This document shows, in pieces, positions 54,507 to 63,283 of a stretch of DNA of 64,000 bases (positions are counted from its first letter, which is position 1; each line of letters opens with the position of its first letter). The stretch covers positions 62,001 through 126,000 of the forward strand of contig CAMLLC010000003.1 in assembly GCA_946480835.1 (NCBI GenBank), in the 5' to 3' direction. Below the pieces are notes generated by a model, which searched no databases, was not told where the DNA came from, and saw nothing but the letters and a program-made list of their open reading frames with translations. Position numbers and translations under genes: made by a program. The DNA is from Entomomonas sp945283395. Lineage in GTDB: Bacteria; Pseudomonadota; Gammaproteobacteria; Pseudomonadales; Pseudomonadaceae.

Positions 54507-55866
54507 AGCGGCTCTCCTTTGTAGCTTTTTCTTTAGAAAGATTAACTGGGGTGAAAGTAGTTATTTGATACCAATTTAGTTTTCTAGTCGCTATCATAGC
54601 GATAGCCAATACCCCAAACACCAGTATACTACCCAACAGGAGACTGTAATCTTCACCATTTAGTAAGACGTAAAGCATGCCATAAAGCGCAAGCAGTGCG
54701 ATCCCAAAAATAATACTTTGCTTTTTATTAGCTAGAATTCCCATCATATAAAAGCTAATTAAGCCAATACAGCTAGCCGCAGAACAAAAGTATGCTAAGT
54801 TAAACCCTATATGCTCAGACAATGATAAAAGTAACAGAAAGAATAAAGCTAACGCGATACCTACAAAAGAATATTGAATAGGATGAATAGCTAACCTCTT
54901 AACCATTTCAAAGATGAAAAAACCAAAGAAAGTTAGTCCTATAAAGAGTAATGAATACTTGATCGCTCTATCACTTTTGAGGTATTGATCTACTGGGTTA
55001 ATTAAACTAACTCCCAATGTATTAATATTGCTACAACTACAGCAACTACGAGATAAACAGTACATCAATTCATCTTCCATATTAGTTGCAAAAAAGTTCG
55101 TTTGCCAGGTAGCGGTAAAACCTTGCTTACTAACATTTCTAGAGGAAGGTAAAAAACTCCCCTCAAAACTGGGATGAGGCCAATTACTTTGTAACGTTAC
55201 CGTAGTTTGTTTGCCTATCGGAACTATATTCAAACTAGAGGTGCCTATTAATTGCATGGCTATTTGATAACTAAAACTACCTCCTGGTAATAAGGATGTT
55301 TTATCTAATGACACATGAATACCCGATTTTAGTTTTTGGTTCAATATTCCTGTACCAGGAATAATATCTAATTTAGTACCATCAACAGTAAATTCTAAAG
55401 GATTATTAAGACCTCTAATATCCTTTATACCTACCGCTATAAATGGTTGACCAAACTGATAATGAATAAGTTTACTAGCTGTAATTCCGAAGTTAGGTGG
55501 GATATTAAAATAACCTGTTAGTTGATTATGGGTTAAATTGTAAACTCTAGCCTCATAGATACCTCTTTTACGTTTTTCAACTTCTAGCTTGCCGTTTAAT
55601 TTAAATGTCTCAGGCAGAAAGTAAAGATTTCCCTCTTTTTGACTAATCACATTACTTTCATTTTTTTCAATATAATTATAAGGCACTACTAAAATCGGGC
55701 CCAGGATAGTTTGGCTAACGGCCGAGCTACGAGCAATTTCAGCAACCACGCCATTACGTAAAGTCATTCGTTCTGTTATTAAATGCCTAATCATATTTAA
55801 AGGAATTAACAATAATAAAATTAACAGAAAAATAGTAATTATTTTAAACATTAATAATCGTTGCAT
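54499..55866 (-). CDS. creD: Inner-membrane protein CreD
   Basis: 455 residues from the chosen start (E. coli CreD 450). The N-terminal helix LLMFKIITIFLLILLLLIPL is followed by ERMTLRNGVVAEIARSSAVS and ILGPILVVPY, signatures of CreD. A large periplasmic domain leads to five or six C-terminal helices. CreD is induced by CreBC and contributes to envelope integrity and beta-lactam response. The ATG at 55866 (MQRLLMF) is preferred to a frame opening at 55908. Direct-repeat cre-tag candidates lie upstream. The 44-residue ORF follows. Confidence 0.92.
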   Translation of the reverse strand: MQRLLMFKIITIFLLILLLLIPLNMIRHLITERMTLRNGVVAEIARSSAVSQTILGPILVVPYNYIEKNESNVISQKEGNLYFLPETFKLNGKLEVEKRKRGIYEARVYNLTHNQLTGYFNIPPNFGITASKLIHYQFGQPFIAVGIKDIRGLNNPLEFTVDGTKLDIIPGTGILNQKLKSGIHVSLDKTSLLPGGSFSYQIAMQLIGTSSLNIVPIGKQTTVTLQSNWPHPSFEGSFLPSSRNVSKQGFTATWQTNFFATNMEDELMYCLSRSCCSCSNINTLGVSLINPVDQYLKSDRAIKYSLLFIGLTFFGFFIFEMVKRLAIHPIQYSFVGIALALFFLLLLSLSEHIGFNLAYFCSAASCIGLISFYMMGILANKKQSIIFGIALLALYGMLYVLLNGEDYSLLLGSILVFGVLAIAMIATRKLNWYQITTFTPVNLSKEKATKESRYE

Positions 55867-55925
55867 AACTAAAGTTCCTACATTGATATTTAGTAGCAAG
55901 TATGGCAAACGCTTATTGAGCTTTT

Positions 55926-55941
55926 ATGAAGTTAATATGAA
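55926..55941 (-). promoter_or_regulatory. Cre-tag candidate upstream of creD
   Basis: On the minus strand TTCAT-N6-TTCAT, against the CreB consensus TTCAC-N6-TTCAC: four of five bases match in each half with exact spacing. It lies about 60 bases before the creD ATG. A second, less regular candidate (TTCAC preceded at six bases by ATTAC) is at 55959-55974. Confidence 0.5.
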
Positions 55942-55973
55942 TTTTCTATGGAAAATAGGTGAAGCAACTGTAA

Positions 55974-57401
55974 TTAACTAATTGGAAAAGATAACGTAAC
56001 CACTACCCCATCTAATTCATTTTCAATAGATAATTGGCCTTTATGGAGAGCGACAACTTCTTGAACAAAGTTTAACCCTAAGCCAGTACTTTTGCGCCCT
56101 GTGTTAGGTCTAGGTAATGAATAAAAACGCTCACATAATCTTGCAAGCGCATAATCTGGGATAGTAGCTCCCTGATTATAAAAAGTTATCACTAACTGCT
56201 GGTTTAGCAACGATGCCTTAATAACTAGCTTTCCTTTTCGAGTTATAAAATCTAACGCATTTTCTAAAATATTAGCAACCGCTTGTTCTAGTAAAAATTG
56301 TTCTCCGCTTATAGTAAGCTGTTGAGGAATAGCTAACCTAACATCAACTTGCTGTTGAATAAGTTGTGATGATTTTGCTGCCAATAATTTATTAATTAGC
56401 GTGATAACTGAAACGGTGGATATATCTTCAAGCGCTTGACGTTGCTCCACCATGCTAAGATTAAGCAATCGATCCACCAATTTCTGTAATCTATCACTTT
56501 CATTTTCAATATTATTCAGGAAATGATTTCGCTGATCTGTTGGCATATCTTGCCGTAATAATTCAGTAGCCCCTCTAATGGCTGCTAATGGACTTTTAAG
56601 TTCATGGGTTAACGTTTGCACATATCGTTCTACGTAATTTTTTCCATCTAACTCCATACGCATTTGTTCAAGTGCTTTAGCTAATTGGGTTAGCTCTCCA
56701 CCATAAAATAATGGCGGGGTAGCTCGCTCTCCTTTACTAACCGCATTAGCATAAAGCGTCAATCTTTTAAGTGATGCGCCTAACCACCATGCTAATAAAG
56801 CACCAACCGCTAATCCAGCTAGAATAAGCGTAATACCAAAAAAACTTAGTTGTGCTTGCGCCTTGTTAATATAAGGGGTGACAGTATCATTAGGCTTTCC
56901 TACAGTGAGCACCCCTAATATTTTGTCATGATCTTTAATAGGTGCCGCTACATACATAACAGTAGAACTATCATCGGTTGGGATGGTTCTACTTGTCCTA
57001 GCTCCGTAATATCCGTGAAGCGTTAAATAAACATCGCGCCAATGAGAGTAGTCTTTACCTACATCTTTACCGGTTGAATCAAATAATACTATACCTTTAT
57101 CATCGGTAATATAGATACGTAATGCTACAGAGCTTTTATGTACCCCCCAGATAATGGCATTAGGATTACGCTGTTGATAAGCTTCTAATTTTTTTTGGAG
57201 ATTTTGATGATTTATTCTATGTTGCTCATTCGCATCATCCACCACCCATTCTGCTAATAAATTAGCCGTATCTACTAAAGATTCCTCGGTAGTTTGCCTA
57301 ACACTAGGATAAATCTGATTAGAAAATAAATACAACATAAAGTAACCACACAGGGCTACAAATAAAAAATAAAATAAAAAAATACGCTTAGCTAATGCCA
57401 T
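55974..57401 (-). CDS. creC: Sensor histidine kinase CreC
   Basis: 475 residues (E. coli CreC 474). TM1 (about 7-27), a periplasmic sensing domain, TM2 (about 185-207) and a HAMP segment precede the dimerisation helix with His266 in LTHELKSPLAAIRGATELLR. The ATPase has ENALDF (N box) and GRKSTGLGLNFVQEV (G box). It phosphorylates CreB; in Pseudomonas the system responds to inhibition of low-molecular-weight PBPs. It starts six bases after creB. Confidence 0.94.
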   Translation of the reverse strand: MALAKRIFLFYFLFVALCGYFMLYLFSNQIYPSVRQTTEESLVDTANLLAEWVVDDANEQHRINHQNLQKKLEAYQQRNPNAIIWGVHKSSVALRIYITDDKGIVLFDSTGKDVGKDYSHWRDVYLTLHGYYGARTSRTIPTDDSSTVMYVAAPIKDHDKILGVLTVGKPNDTVTPYINKAQAQLSFFGITLILAGLAVGALLAWWLGASLKRLTLYANAVSKGERATPPLFYGGELTQLAKALEQMRMELDGKNYVERYVQTLTHELKSPLAAIRGATELLRQDMPTDQRNHFLNNIENESDRLQKLVDRLLNLSMVEQRQALEDISTVSVITLINKLLAAKSSQLIQQQVDVRLAIPQQLTISGEQFLLEQAVANILENALDFITRKGKLVIKASLLNQQLVITFYNQGATIPDYALARLCERFYSLPRPNTGRKSTGLGLNFVQEVVALHKGQLSIENELDGVVVTLSFPIS

Positions 57402-57407
57402 AGATAC

Positions 57408-58094
57408 CTACGAGCTAGGCTCATAACTATAACCAAAACCTCGATGGGTCCGGATAGCTTCTACAGAATTATCAATTTCTCTAATTTTAGCTCTAATAGC
57501 TTTTATATGACTATCTATATTACGCTCATAGCCAGCGTCTACTGATATCCCCAAGGCATCTAATAATTGTTCTCTAGTAAATACTCTGTTAGGTTGCGAA
57601 ATGAGTTGTTGTAATAAATTAAACTCATGCCGAGTTAAATTGAGCGGCTGTTGATGCAAATAAATGATATAACGGTCATTATCCACAACAAATAAATTAT
57701 CAGTAGCAACTTTCTCTACACTTTTAGTGCTCAGCAGGGTTCGTTTTAAAATAGCCTTTACACGTGCCGCCACTTCACGCGGGCTAAAAGGCTTAGTCAC
57801 ATAATCATCTGCGCCAATTTCAAGACCTATTACCCTATCTATTTCAGTGTCTCTAGCGGTTAAAAAAATAACCGGCACATCAGAAAAACGCCTTAACTGT
57901 TTACACACTTCAAAACCATTTAAATCAGGCAAACCTATATCTAAGATCCATAAATCAGCGGGTTGCTTTTGTTGTTGAATAATTGCTTCACTGCCTAAGG
58001 TTAACCAGTGACAGTCAAAACCTTCATGTTGTAAAGCATATAATAAAGTATCAGCAATAGCTGCTTCATCTTCTATGATGAGAATGCGCTGCAT
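57408..58094 (-). CDS. creB: Response regulator CreB
   Basis: 228 residues of the OmpR family. The receiver has the acidic pocket (IIEDE), phosphorylated Asp52 (ILDIGLPDLNG), LTARD and Lys101 (DDYVTKPFSPREVAARV). The winged-helix domain has LTRHEFNLLQQLISQPNRVF and ERNIDSHIKAIRAKIREI. It binds cre-tags, here probably in front of creD. First gene of the creBCD unit. Confidence 0.94.
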   Translation of the reverse strand: MQRILIIEDEAAIADTLLYALQHEGFDCHWLTLGSEAIIQQQKQPADLWILDIGLPDLNGFEVCKQLRRFSDVPVIFLTARDTEIDRVIGLEIGADDYVTKPFSPREVAARVKAILKRTLLSTKSVEKVATDNLFVVDNDRYIIYLHQQPLNLTRHEFNLLQQLISQPNRVFTREQLLDALGISVDAGYERNIDSHIKAIRAKIREIDNSVEAIRTHRGFGYSYEPSS

Positions 58095-58191
58095 AGCCTT
58101 TTTTAACCAATGATTAGCCTTTTTAAAATGGCTAGTTTACCCCAATATGTTGGGCTCACCTACCATTAATTTGCAGGAGAGTTAATCATAG

Positions 58192-58209
58192 TAATGATTT
58201 TAATCATTA
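58192..58209. promoter_or_regulatory. Palindromic operator candidate between creB and the small membrane protein gene
   Basis: TAATGATTTTAATCATTA: eight-base arms around TT, exact. It lies about 100 bases before the minus-strand creB start and 130 before the plus-strand gene. GATAATGAT-like bases recall a Fur box, but the 19-base Fur pattern does not fit well. Confidence 0.4.
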
Positions 58210-58337
58210 ATTATTTGAATGCTATAATTTGCCAGCAGACCCTCATAACATTTTATTTTATGTTAATACCTTATTACTTTATCTTTCACTAACAAACTCG
58301 TATCATTAACTTATCTTAGCGCTCTAGGGTTAGGGTA

Positions 58338-58712
58338 ATGGAACAACAACTCAACGCTTATTATCAATTTATTAAGCAACGGTTAATTACATTAACTAAA
58401 ACTCCCAACAACCGCCAAATACAGATGGTGATTAAGCTCCACTTAGCCCAAATTATTGCTTTTCAACACGAAAGATTAATTCATTTGCTAGTGACTTTAT
58501 TTTTTGCTGGGTTGTTGTTAGTGTTTATACTCTGTAGCTTCTTGTGGGCTATTTGGCAATTCTTAGCGTTAGACATTATTTTAATAGGCTTATTAGCTTG
58601 TTATATTAAACATTATTTCTGTTTAGAAAATACTAATCAAAAACTTTACCCTATCACAGCGCAATTATTTGATTTACTAGCATCAACCCTTAGCATACAA
58701 AAAGATAACTAA
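58338..58712 (+). CDS. Small membrane protein of unknown function
   Basis: 124 residues. Polar helix (1-45), two adjacent hydrophobic helices (about 48-68 and 71-92) and a polar tail. The hairpin-like pair of helices with both ends on one side suggests an inner-membrane protein. No motif is recognised. It diverges from creB and precedes tldD by 122 bases, so co-transcription with either is unproven. Base composition is like that of its neighbours. Confidence 0.6.
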   Translation: MEQQLNAYYQFIKQRLITLTKTPNNRQIQMVIKLHLAQIIAFQHERLIHLLVTLFFAGLLLVFILCSFLWAIWQFLALDIILIGLLACYIKHYFCLENTNQKLYPITAQLFDLLASTLSIQKDN

Positions 58713-58834
58713 CTTACCCCTTTAAAAAGATAAATTTGACACTATGTTATAATACAAAAGTTAATTACACTATCCGTTATTTTGCAGTAAATATTAAGTA
58801 ACTTTATGCAAAATAGCATCTAGCTGGAGCAAGC

Positions 58835-60277
58835 ATGACAGAACTTTTACAGACGGTTAGTAACCAGTTGCTTATACCTAATGGATTAGCTATTGATACT
58901 TTACCAAACATTTTAGCCGTTGCTATGGGTAAAGGGATTGATACTGCTGATTTATATTTTCAGCATGCTATTATGGAAAGCTGGTCTTTAGAAGATGGCA
59001 TAGTTAAACAAGGTACCTTTAATGTTGACCAAGGCGTTGGTATTAAATCTCAATCTTTAGAAAAAACTGGTTTTGCTTTTAGTAACAGCTTAACAAAAGA
59101 GGCATTACAACAAGCAGCCTCTGCAGCAAAATCTATTGTTAACCGTGGCCAATCAGGACGTATCCAAACCTTTAGCCAAGTAGCGGCCAATAGTCTTTAT
59201 ATGGCTAAAAATCCATTAGACGTACTAGCCAGAGAAAATAAAGTTGCTTTATTAAAACAAATAGATCAACAAGTAAGGTCGCTAGACCCCCTTATTCAGC
59301 AAGTAACTGTCAGCTTAACAGGGGTATGGGAACATATTTTAATAGCTTCTAGCGATGGCGATTTAGCAGCCGATATTCGCCCTTTAGTACGCTTTAATGT
59401 CAGTATAATTGTTGAAAAAAATGGCCGTCGAGAAAGTGCTAGTTATGGTGGTGGTGGCCGTAGCGATTATAGCTATTTTCTCCAAGAAGATAGGGCAATG
59501 AGTTACGCTAAAGAAGCATTAAGGCAAGCACTTATTAATCTAGAAGCCATTCCTGCGCCAGCAGGTACACTACCAGTAGTATTAGGCTCAGGTTGGTCAG
59601 GGGTATTATTGCATGAGGCTGTTGGGCATGGTTTAGAAGGAGACTTTAACCGCAAAGCTAGTTCCGCTTATAGTGGTAAAATAGGTGAAAAAGTAGCCTC
59701 TTCTTTATGTACTATAGTGGATGATGGAACCTTAGCTAATCGAAGAGGATCATTAACAGTTGATGATGAAGGCACACCAACTCATTGTACGACATTAATA
59801 GAGCATGGCATATTAAAAGGCTATATGCAAGATAAGCTGAATGCCCGACTTATGAAGCAACAACCTACTGGCAATGGCCGTCGCGAATCATATGCTTACC
59901 TTCCCATGCCACGTATGACTAATACCTATATGTTAGCAGGAAAGAGTGAACCAGAAGAAATTATTCGCTCTGTCAAGCGAGGTATCTACTGTGCAAGTTT
60001 AGGCGGTGGTCAAGTAGATATTACCAATGGTAAGTTTGTATTTTCCACCAGTGAAGCTTATTTAATTGAAAATGGCCAATTAACCGCTCCTATTAAAGGA
60101 GCTATGTTAATAGGCAATGGCCCTGAAGTGATGAATCAAGTATCAATGGTAGGAAATGATTTGGCATTAGATAGTGGTATCGGGACTTGTGGTAAAGACG
60201 GACAATCCGTTCCTGTAGGAGTTGGCCAACCTACTTTAAAAATAGATGCTATTACCGTAGGTGGCACGGGGCTATAG
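58835..60277 (+). CDS. tldD: Metalloprotease TldD
   Basis: 480 residues (E. coli 481). The zinc motif HEAVGH is at residues 260-265 in GSGWSGVLLHEAVGHGLEGD, with SYAYLPMPRMTNTYMLAGKS and CASLGGGQVDITNGKFVFS further on. TldD forms a heterodimer with PmbA/TldE and degrades unfolded peptides; it also processes microcin B17 and CcdA. pmbA follows after an intervening opposite-strand gene. GGAG lies six bases before the ATG. Confidence 0.97.
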   Translation: MTELLQTVSNQLLIPNGLAIDTLPNILAVAMGKGIDTADLYFQHAIMESWSLEDGIVKQGTFNVDQGVGIKSQSLEKTGFAFSNSLTKEALQQAASAAKSIVNRGQSGRIQTFSQVAANSLYMAKNPLDVLARENKVALLKQIDQQVRSLDPLIQQVTVSLTGVWEHILIASSDGDLAADIRPLVRFNVSIIVEKNGRRESASYGGGGRSDYSYFLQEDRAMSYAKEALRQALINLEAIPAPAGTLPVVLGSGWSGVLLHEAVGHGLEGDFNRKASSAYSGKIGEKVASSLCTIVDDGTLANRRGSLTVDDEGTPTHCTTLIEHGILKGYMQDKLNARLMKQQPTGNGRRESYAYLPMPRMTNTYMLAGKSEPEEIIRSVKRGIYCASLGGGQVDITNGKFVFSTSEAYLIENGQLTAPIKGAMLIGNGPEVMNQVSMVGNDLALDSGIGTCGKDGQSVPVGVGQPTLKIDAITVGGTGL

Positions 60278-60287
60278 GTTAAGATTA

Positions 60288-60806
60288 CTATCTTAAACCC
60301 CTTTGTAATTCATCTATCTCACGGATATATTTGAATATTTTACGACAAGCCGCTGGTGGTTTTTGTTGAGCTGCTTCCTGTTGAGCTTGACGGATAAGTT
60401 GTCTTAAATGTTGGCGATCTGCCTCAGGATATAACTGTATGAATTCTGCTAGCGCAACATCTCCCTCATTAGCTAGTTTATCTCGCCATTGCTCTAATGC
60501 ATGAAACCGCTCATTGTAGTGACGACTTGCAGAGTTTATTTGCTCAAGAAACGATTCAATATAAGCAATATCTTGGTCGCGCAACAATTTACCAATATAT
60601 TGCATATGACGTTTATTGGCGATATGAGATTTATGTTTAGGTGCATCAGCTAATGCTTTGCGCAGCATATCGGTCAAAGGTAATAAAGCTAATTGATCTG
60701 GATTTAAGCCAGTTAGTTTTTTACCTAGATCTACTAACGCATGCATCTCACGTTTGATTTGGGATTTGCTTTTTTCTGGCAAAGCTTCGTCTAAAGAATC
60801 AGACAT
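60288..60806 (-). CDS. darP: Ribosome maturation protein DarP (YjgA, DUF615)
   Basis: 172 residues, highly charged and helical. KSQIKREMHALVDLGKKLTG near the start and HKSHIANKRHMQYIGKLLRD are typical of YjgA. The protein associates with late 50S particles and helps maturation of the peptidyl-transferase centre in E. coli. It diverges from pmbA, as in E. coli, and converges on tldD with ten bases between stops. Confidence 0.93.
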   Translation of the reverse strand: MSDSLDEALPEKSKSQIKREMHALVDLGKKLTGLNPDQLALLPLTDMLRKALADAPKHKSHIANKRHMQYIGKLLRDQDIAYIESFLEQINSASRHYNERFHALEQWRDKLANEGDVALAEFIQLYPEADRQHLRQLIRQAQQEAAQQKPPAACRKIFKYIREIDELQRGLR

Positions 60807-60889
60807 AACTATATAAACTCATCAAAAATAATGATAGCTATGATAACAGATAGCTTAGTTATTATGAGCATTTTTACATGAGGAATAGT

Positions 60890-62236
60890 ATGAAGAATGA
60901 ACATGCCATAGGGCCTGCTAGTGTACCTAAATTAGAAAAACAGGTAGCGCAGATTTTAGCAGAAGCAAAAAAGCAAGGTGCTACCGATTGTGAAGTATCG
61001 GTATCCATAACTCAAAGTTTAGCCGTTACAGTTCGCCAACAAACTGTAGAAACGCTTGAATTCAATAGAGATCAAGGTTTTGGCATTACGCTTTATGTAG
61101 GACAAAGAAAAGCCTCTGCTAGCACTACTGCAACTGATTCTAAGGCTATTGAAGAGGCAGTAGCTGCAGCCTTAGCGATAGCCAAACACACCTCCGAAGA
61201 TAATTGTGCGGGAATAGGTGCACCAGAATTGATGGCTAAAGAGCTACCCGATTTAGATTTATACCACCCTTGGGACATTACTCCTGACCAAGCTATTGAT
61301 ATTTTATTAGCCTGCGAGTCGGCAGCCTTTGCTACCGATAAACGCATTACTAACTCTGATGGCACCTCTTTAAATACTTGGCAGGGATGTAGGGTATATG
61401 GAAATTCACATGGTTTTATGGGGGGCTATGCCTCCACTAATCACAGCATTAGTTGCATGATGATAGGTGAACAAAAAGGGCAAATGGAAAGGGACTATTG
61501 GTATGATGTTAATTTAGATGCAGCTAATTTAACGTCTGCTCAGGTCATAGGCCAAACAGCCGCAACACGAACAATAAATAGACTTGGGGCACGATCTATT
61601 GCTACTTGTGAAGTACCTGTTATTTTCGCAGCAGACATTGCTGCAAGCTTATTTGGACATTTATTAGGCGCTATCGCTGGCGGTAATATTTACCGCAAAG
61701 CTTCTTTCTTAGAAAGCTCAATAGGTAAACAATTATTTCCTGATTGGTTGTCTATTGAAGAACGGCCTCGGTTAAGCAAAACATTACATAGTGCCAGCTT
61801 TGATGGTGATGGGTTGGCCACTTATGACAAATATATTATAGCAAACGGCAAACTGCTAACTTATTTATTAAGTGTCTACTCAGGCCGTAAATTAGGTTTA
61901 GCTAGTACAGCCAATGCTGGGGGGTGTCATAATTTATTTGTTACTCATGGTCAAGATGATCTACCGGCACTACTTAACAAGATGGATAAAGGCTTATTAG
62001 TCACTGAGCTCATGGGAAGCGGCGTGAATATGGTTACTGGCGATTACTCGAGAGGAGCGGCTGGCTTTTGGGTTGAGTCTGGAAAAATCCAATTTCCTGT
62101 TCAAGAAATTACTATAGCGGGTAATTTGAAAGATATGTTTGCTAACATAGTGGCTATAGGTAAAGATGTAGATCTTAGGAGCAACTTAAAAACAGGTTCA
62201 GTATTAATAGAAAAAATGGCCGTAGCTGGTACTTAA
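60890..62236 (+). CDS. pmbA: Metalloprotease-like PmbA/TldE
   Basis: 448 residues (E. coli 450). Partner of TldD without its own zinc motif. Signatures are NFDRDQGFGI-like text (EFNRDQGFGITLYVGQRKAS), PVIFAADIAASLFGHLLGAI, GGCHNLFVTHGQDD and ELMGSGVNMVTGDYSRGAAG. The start is the ATG at 60890, six bases after GAGG; an in-frame ATG at 60878 lies before that site and would add four residues. Confidence 0.96.
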   Translation: MKNEHAIGPASVPKLEKQVAQILAEAKKQGATDCEVSVSITQSLAVTVRQQTVETLEFNRDQGFGITLYVGQRKASASTTATDSKAIEEAVAAALAIAKHTSEDNCAGIGAPELMAKELPDLDLYHPWDITPDQAIDILLACESAAFATDKRITNSDGTSLNTWQGCRVYGNSHGFMGGYASTNHSISCMMIGEQKGQMERDYWYDVNLDAANLTSAQVIGQTAATRTINRLGARSIATCEVPVIFAADIAASLFGHLLGAIAGGNIYRKASFLESSIGKQLFPDWLSIEERPRLSKTLHSASFDGDGLATYDKYIIANGKLLTYLLSVYSGRKLGLASTANAGGCHNLFVTHGQDDLPALLNKMDKGLLVTELMGSGVNMVTGDYSRGAAGFWVESGKIQFPVQEITIAGNLKDMFANIVAIGKDVDLRSNLKTGSVLIEKMAVAGT

Positions 62237-62304
62237 CAACCGCTTGCTCGAGATAAATTGATAGCGATATTTAGCCACTAAGCTAATTATTGATAGGCAT
62301 AACA

Positions 62305-62330
62305 AAGAGGGTCGAGGAGGCCACCCTCTT
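62305..62330 (-). terminator. Terminator between pmbA and the glutathione S-transferase gene
   Basis: AAGAGGGT (62305-62312) pairs with ACCCTCTT (62323-62330) around a ten-base loop. On the minus strand it is followed by TGTTATG with few Ts. It lies 49 bases after the transferase stop and may serve both converging genes. Confidence 0.55.
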
Positions 62331-62378
62331 AGTTATAAACACTCGCCTAAGAATAACTAGCAATTAATATGCTTATGG

Positions 62379-62978
62379 TTACTTTTCTGCTGCTACGGCT
62401 GCTTTAACCGATGGCCGTGCTTCCATATTTTTGATAAAGCGCGTTAAATTAGCCAATGAGCCTATCTGTAAATTAACGGCTTTAGCCCAAGTAATAATGG
62501 TGTAAAGGTAGAAATCAGCCACAGTAAGCTGTTCCCCTAATAAAAAATCTTTATGACTAAGTTGTTCATCGACATAAGCAAATTTGTCTTCTAATTGCTT
62601 TTTAGCTGTCTCTTTTAAATCTGCTGGGAATTTAGCATTAAAAAGTGGCCCAAAACCTTTATGCAATTCAGTGGCTATATAATTTAGCCATTCTAAGGCT
62701 TGATAATGTTTAAAACTATCTAGAGGTGGCATAAGATGTTTAGAAGGAACATGATCTGCTATATATTGAATAATAGCTACGCCTTCAGTTAGTAAATTAC
62801 CATTATCCAATAACAAGGCAGGCACTTGGCCTTTAGGATTGATTTTTAAATAATCTTCACCATGCTCTGTTTTATCAGCTGCTAAATCAACTTTTTCAAG
62901 TTCAAAATGGACACCTGCTTCACAAAGCACCATATGAGGAGATAAAGAACAAGCACCAGGAGAGTAAAAAAGTTTCAT
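62379..62978 (-). CDS. Glutathione S-transferase, beta class
   Basis: 199 residues. The thioredoxin-like domain starts MKLFYSPGACSLSPHMVLCE, with Cys10 as the beta-class catalytic residue, followed by NPKGQVPALLLDNG and EGVAIIQYIADHVPS. The C-terminal helical domain has LTVADFYLYTIITWAK. Cytoplasmic conjugation or reduction of electrophiles with glutathione. Its name gstA in some genomes is not specific enough to use here. It is a single gene. Confidence 0.92.
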   Translation of the reverse strand: MKLFYSPGACSLSPHMVLCEAGVHFELEKVDLAADKTEHGEDYLKINPKGQVPALLLDNGNLLTEGVAIIQYIADHVPSKHLMPPLDSFKHYQALEWLNYIATELHKGFGPLFNAKFPADLKETAKKQLEDKFAYVDEQLSHKDFLLGEQLTVADFYLYTIITWAKAVNLQIGSLANLTRFIKNMEARPSVKAAVAAEK

Positions 62979-63283
62979 AATTGAAAATCCTTCATGTCGT
63001 GATTAAGTTTAGTTTAGCGTAGTGAATAACTTTACTACTCACTTAATAAAGATATAGTAGCTTTATAATAGATTGATAATTAAACTAGATAGTTCCACTT
63101 ATCTGTTAATAATGATGTTACAAAATTAAAATTAACCTGATTTGTATTAGTTATAAGCAATAGATAAGGTGTTAACACTTATTACTTAACATAACCAACT
63201 AAACCTCCTAAAGGGGTTAGCTATAATACCTTTAAAAGATTTTTCAGTATGGTAATAAGTAGTATTTGCTGCAAACTATAAAA
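62979..63283. other. Promoter region of the transferase gene and 3' flank of menA
   Basis: About 305 bases. TAAGGTGTTAACACTTA at about 63158-63174 is an imperfect palindrome. AACCTCC-TAAA-GGGGTT at 63204-63220 is a weak hairpin that could lie at the end of the menA message. No ORF or structured RNA was recognised. Confidence 0.45.
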
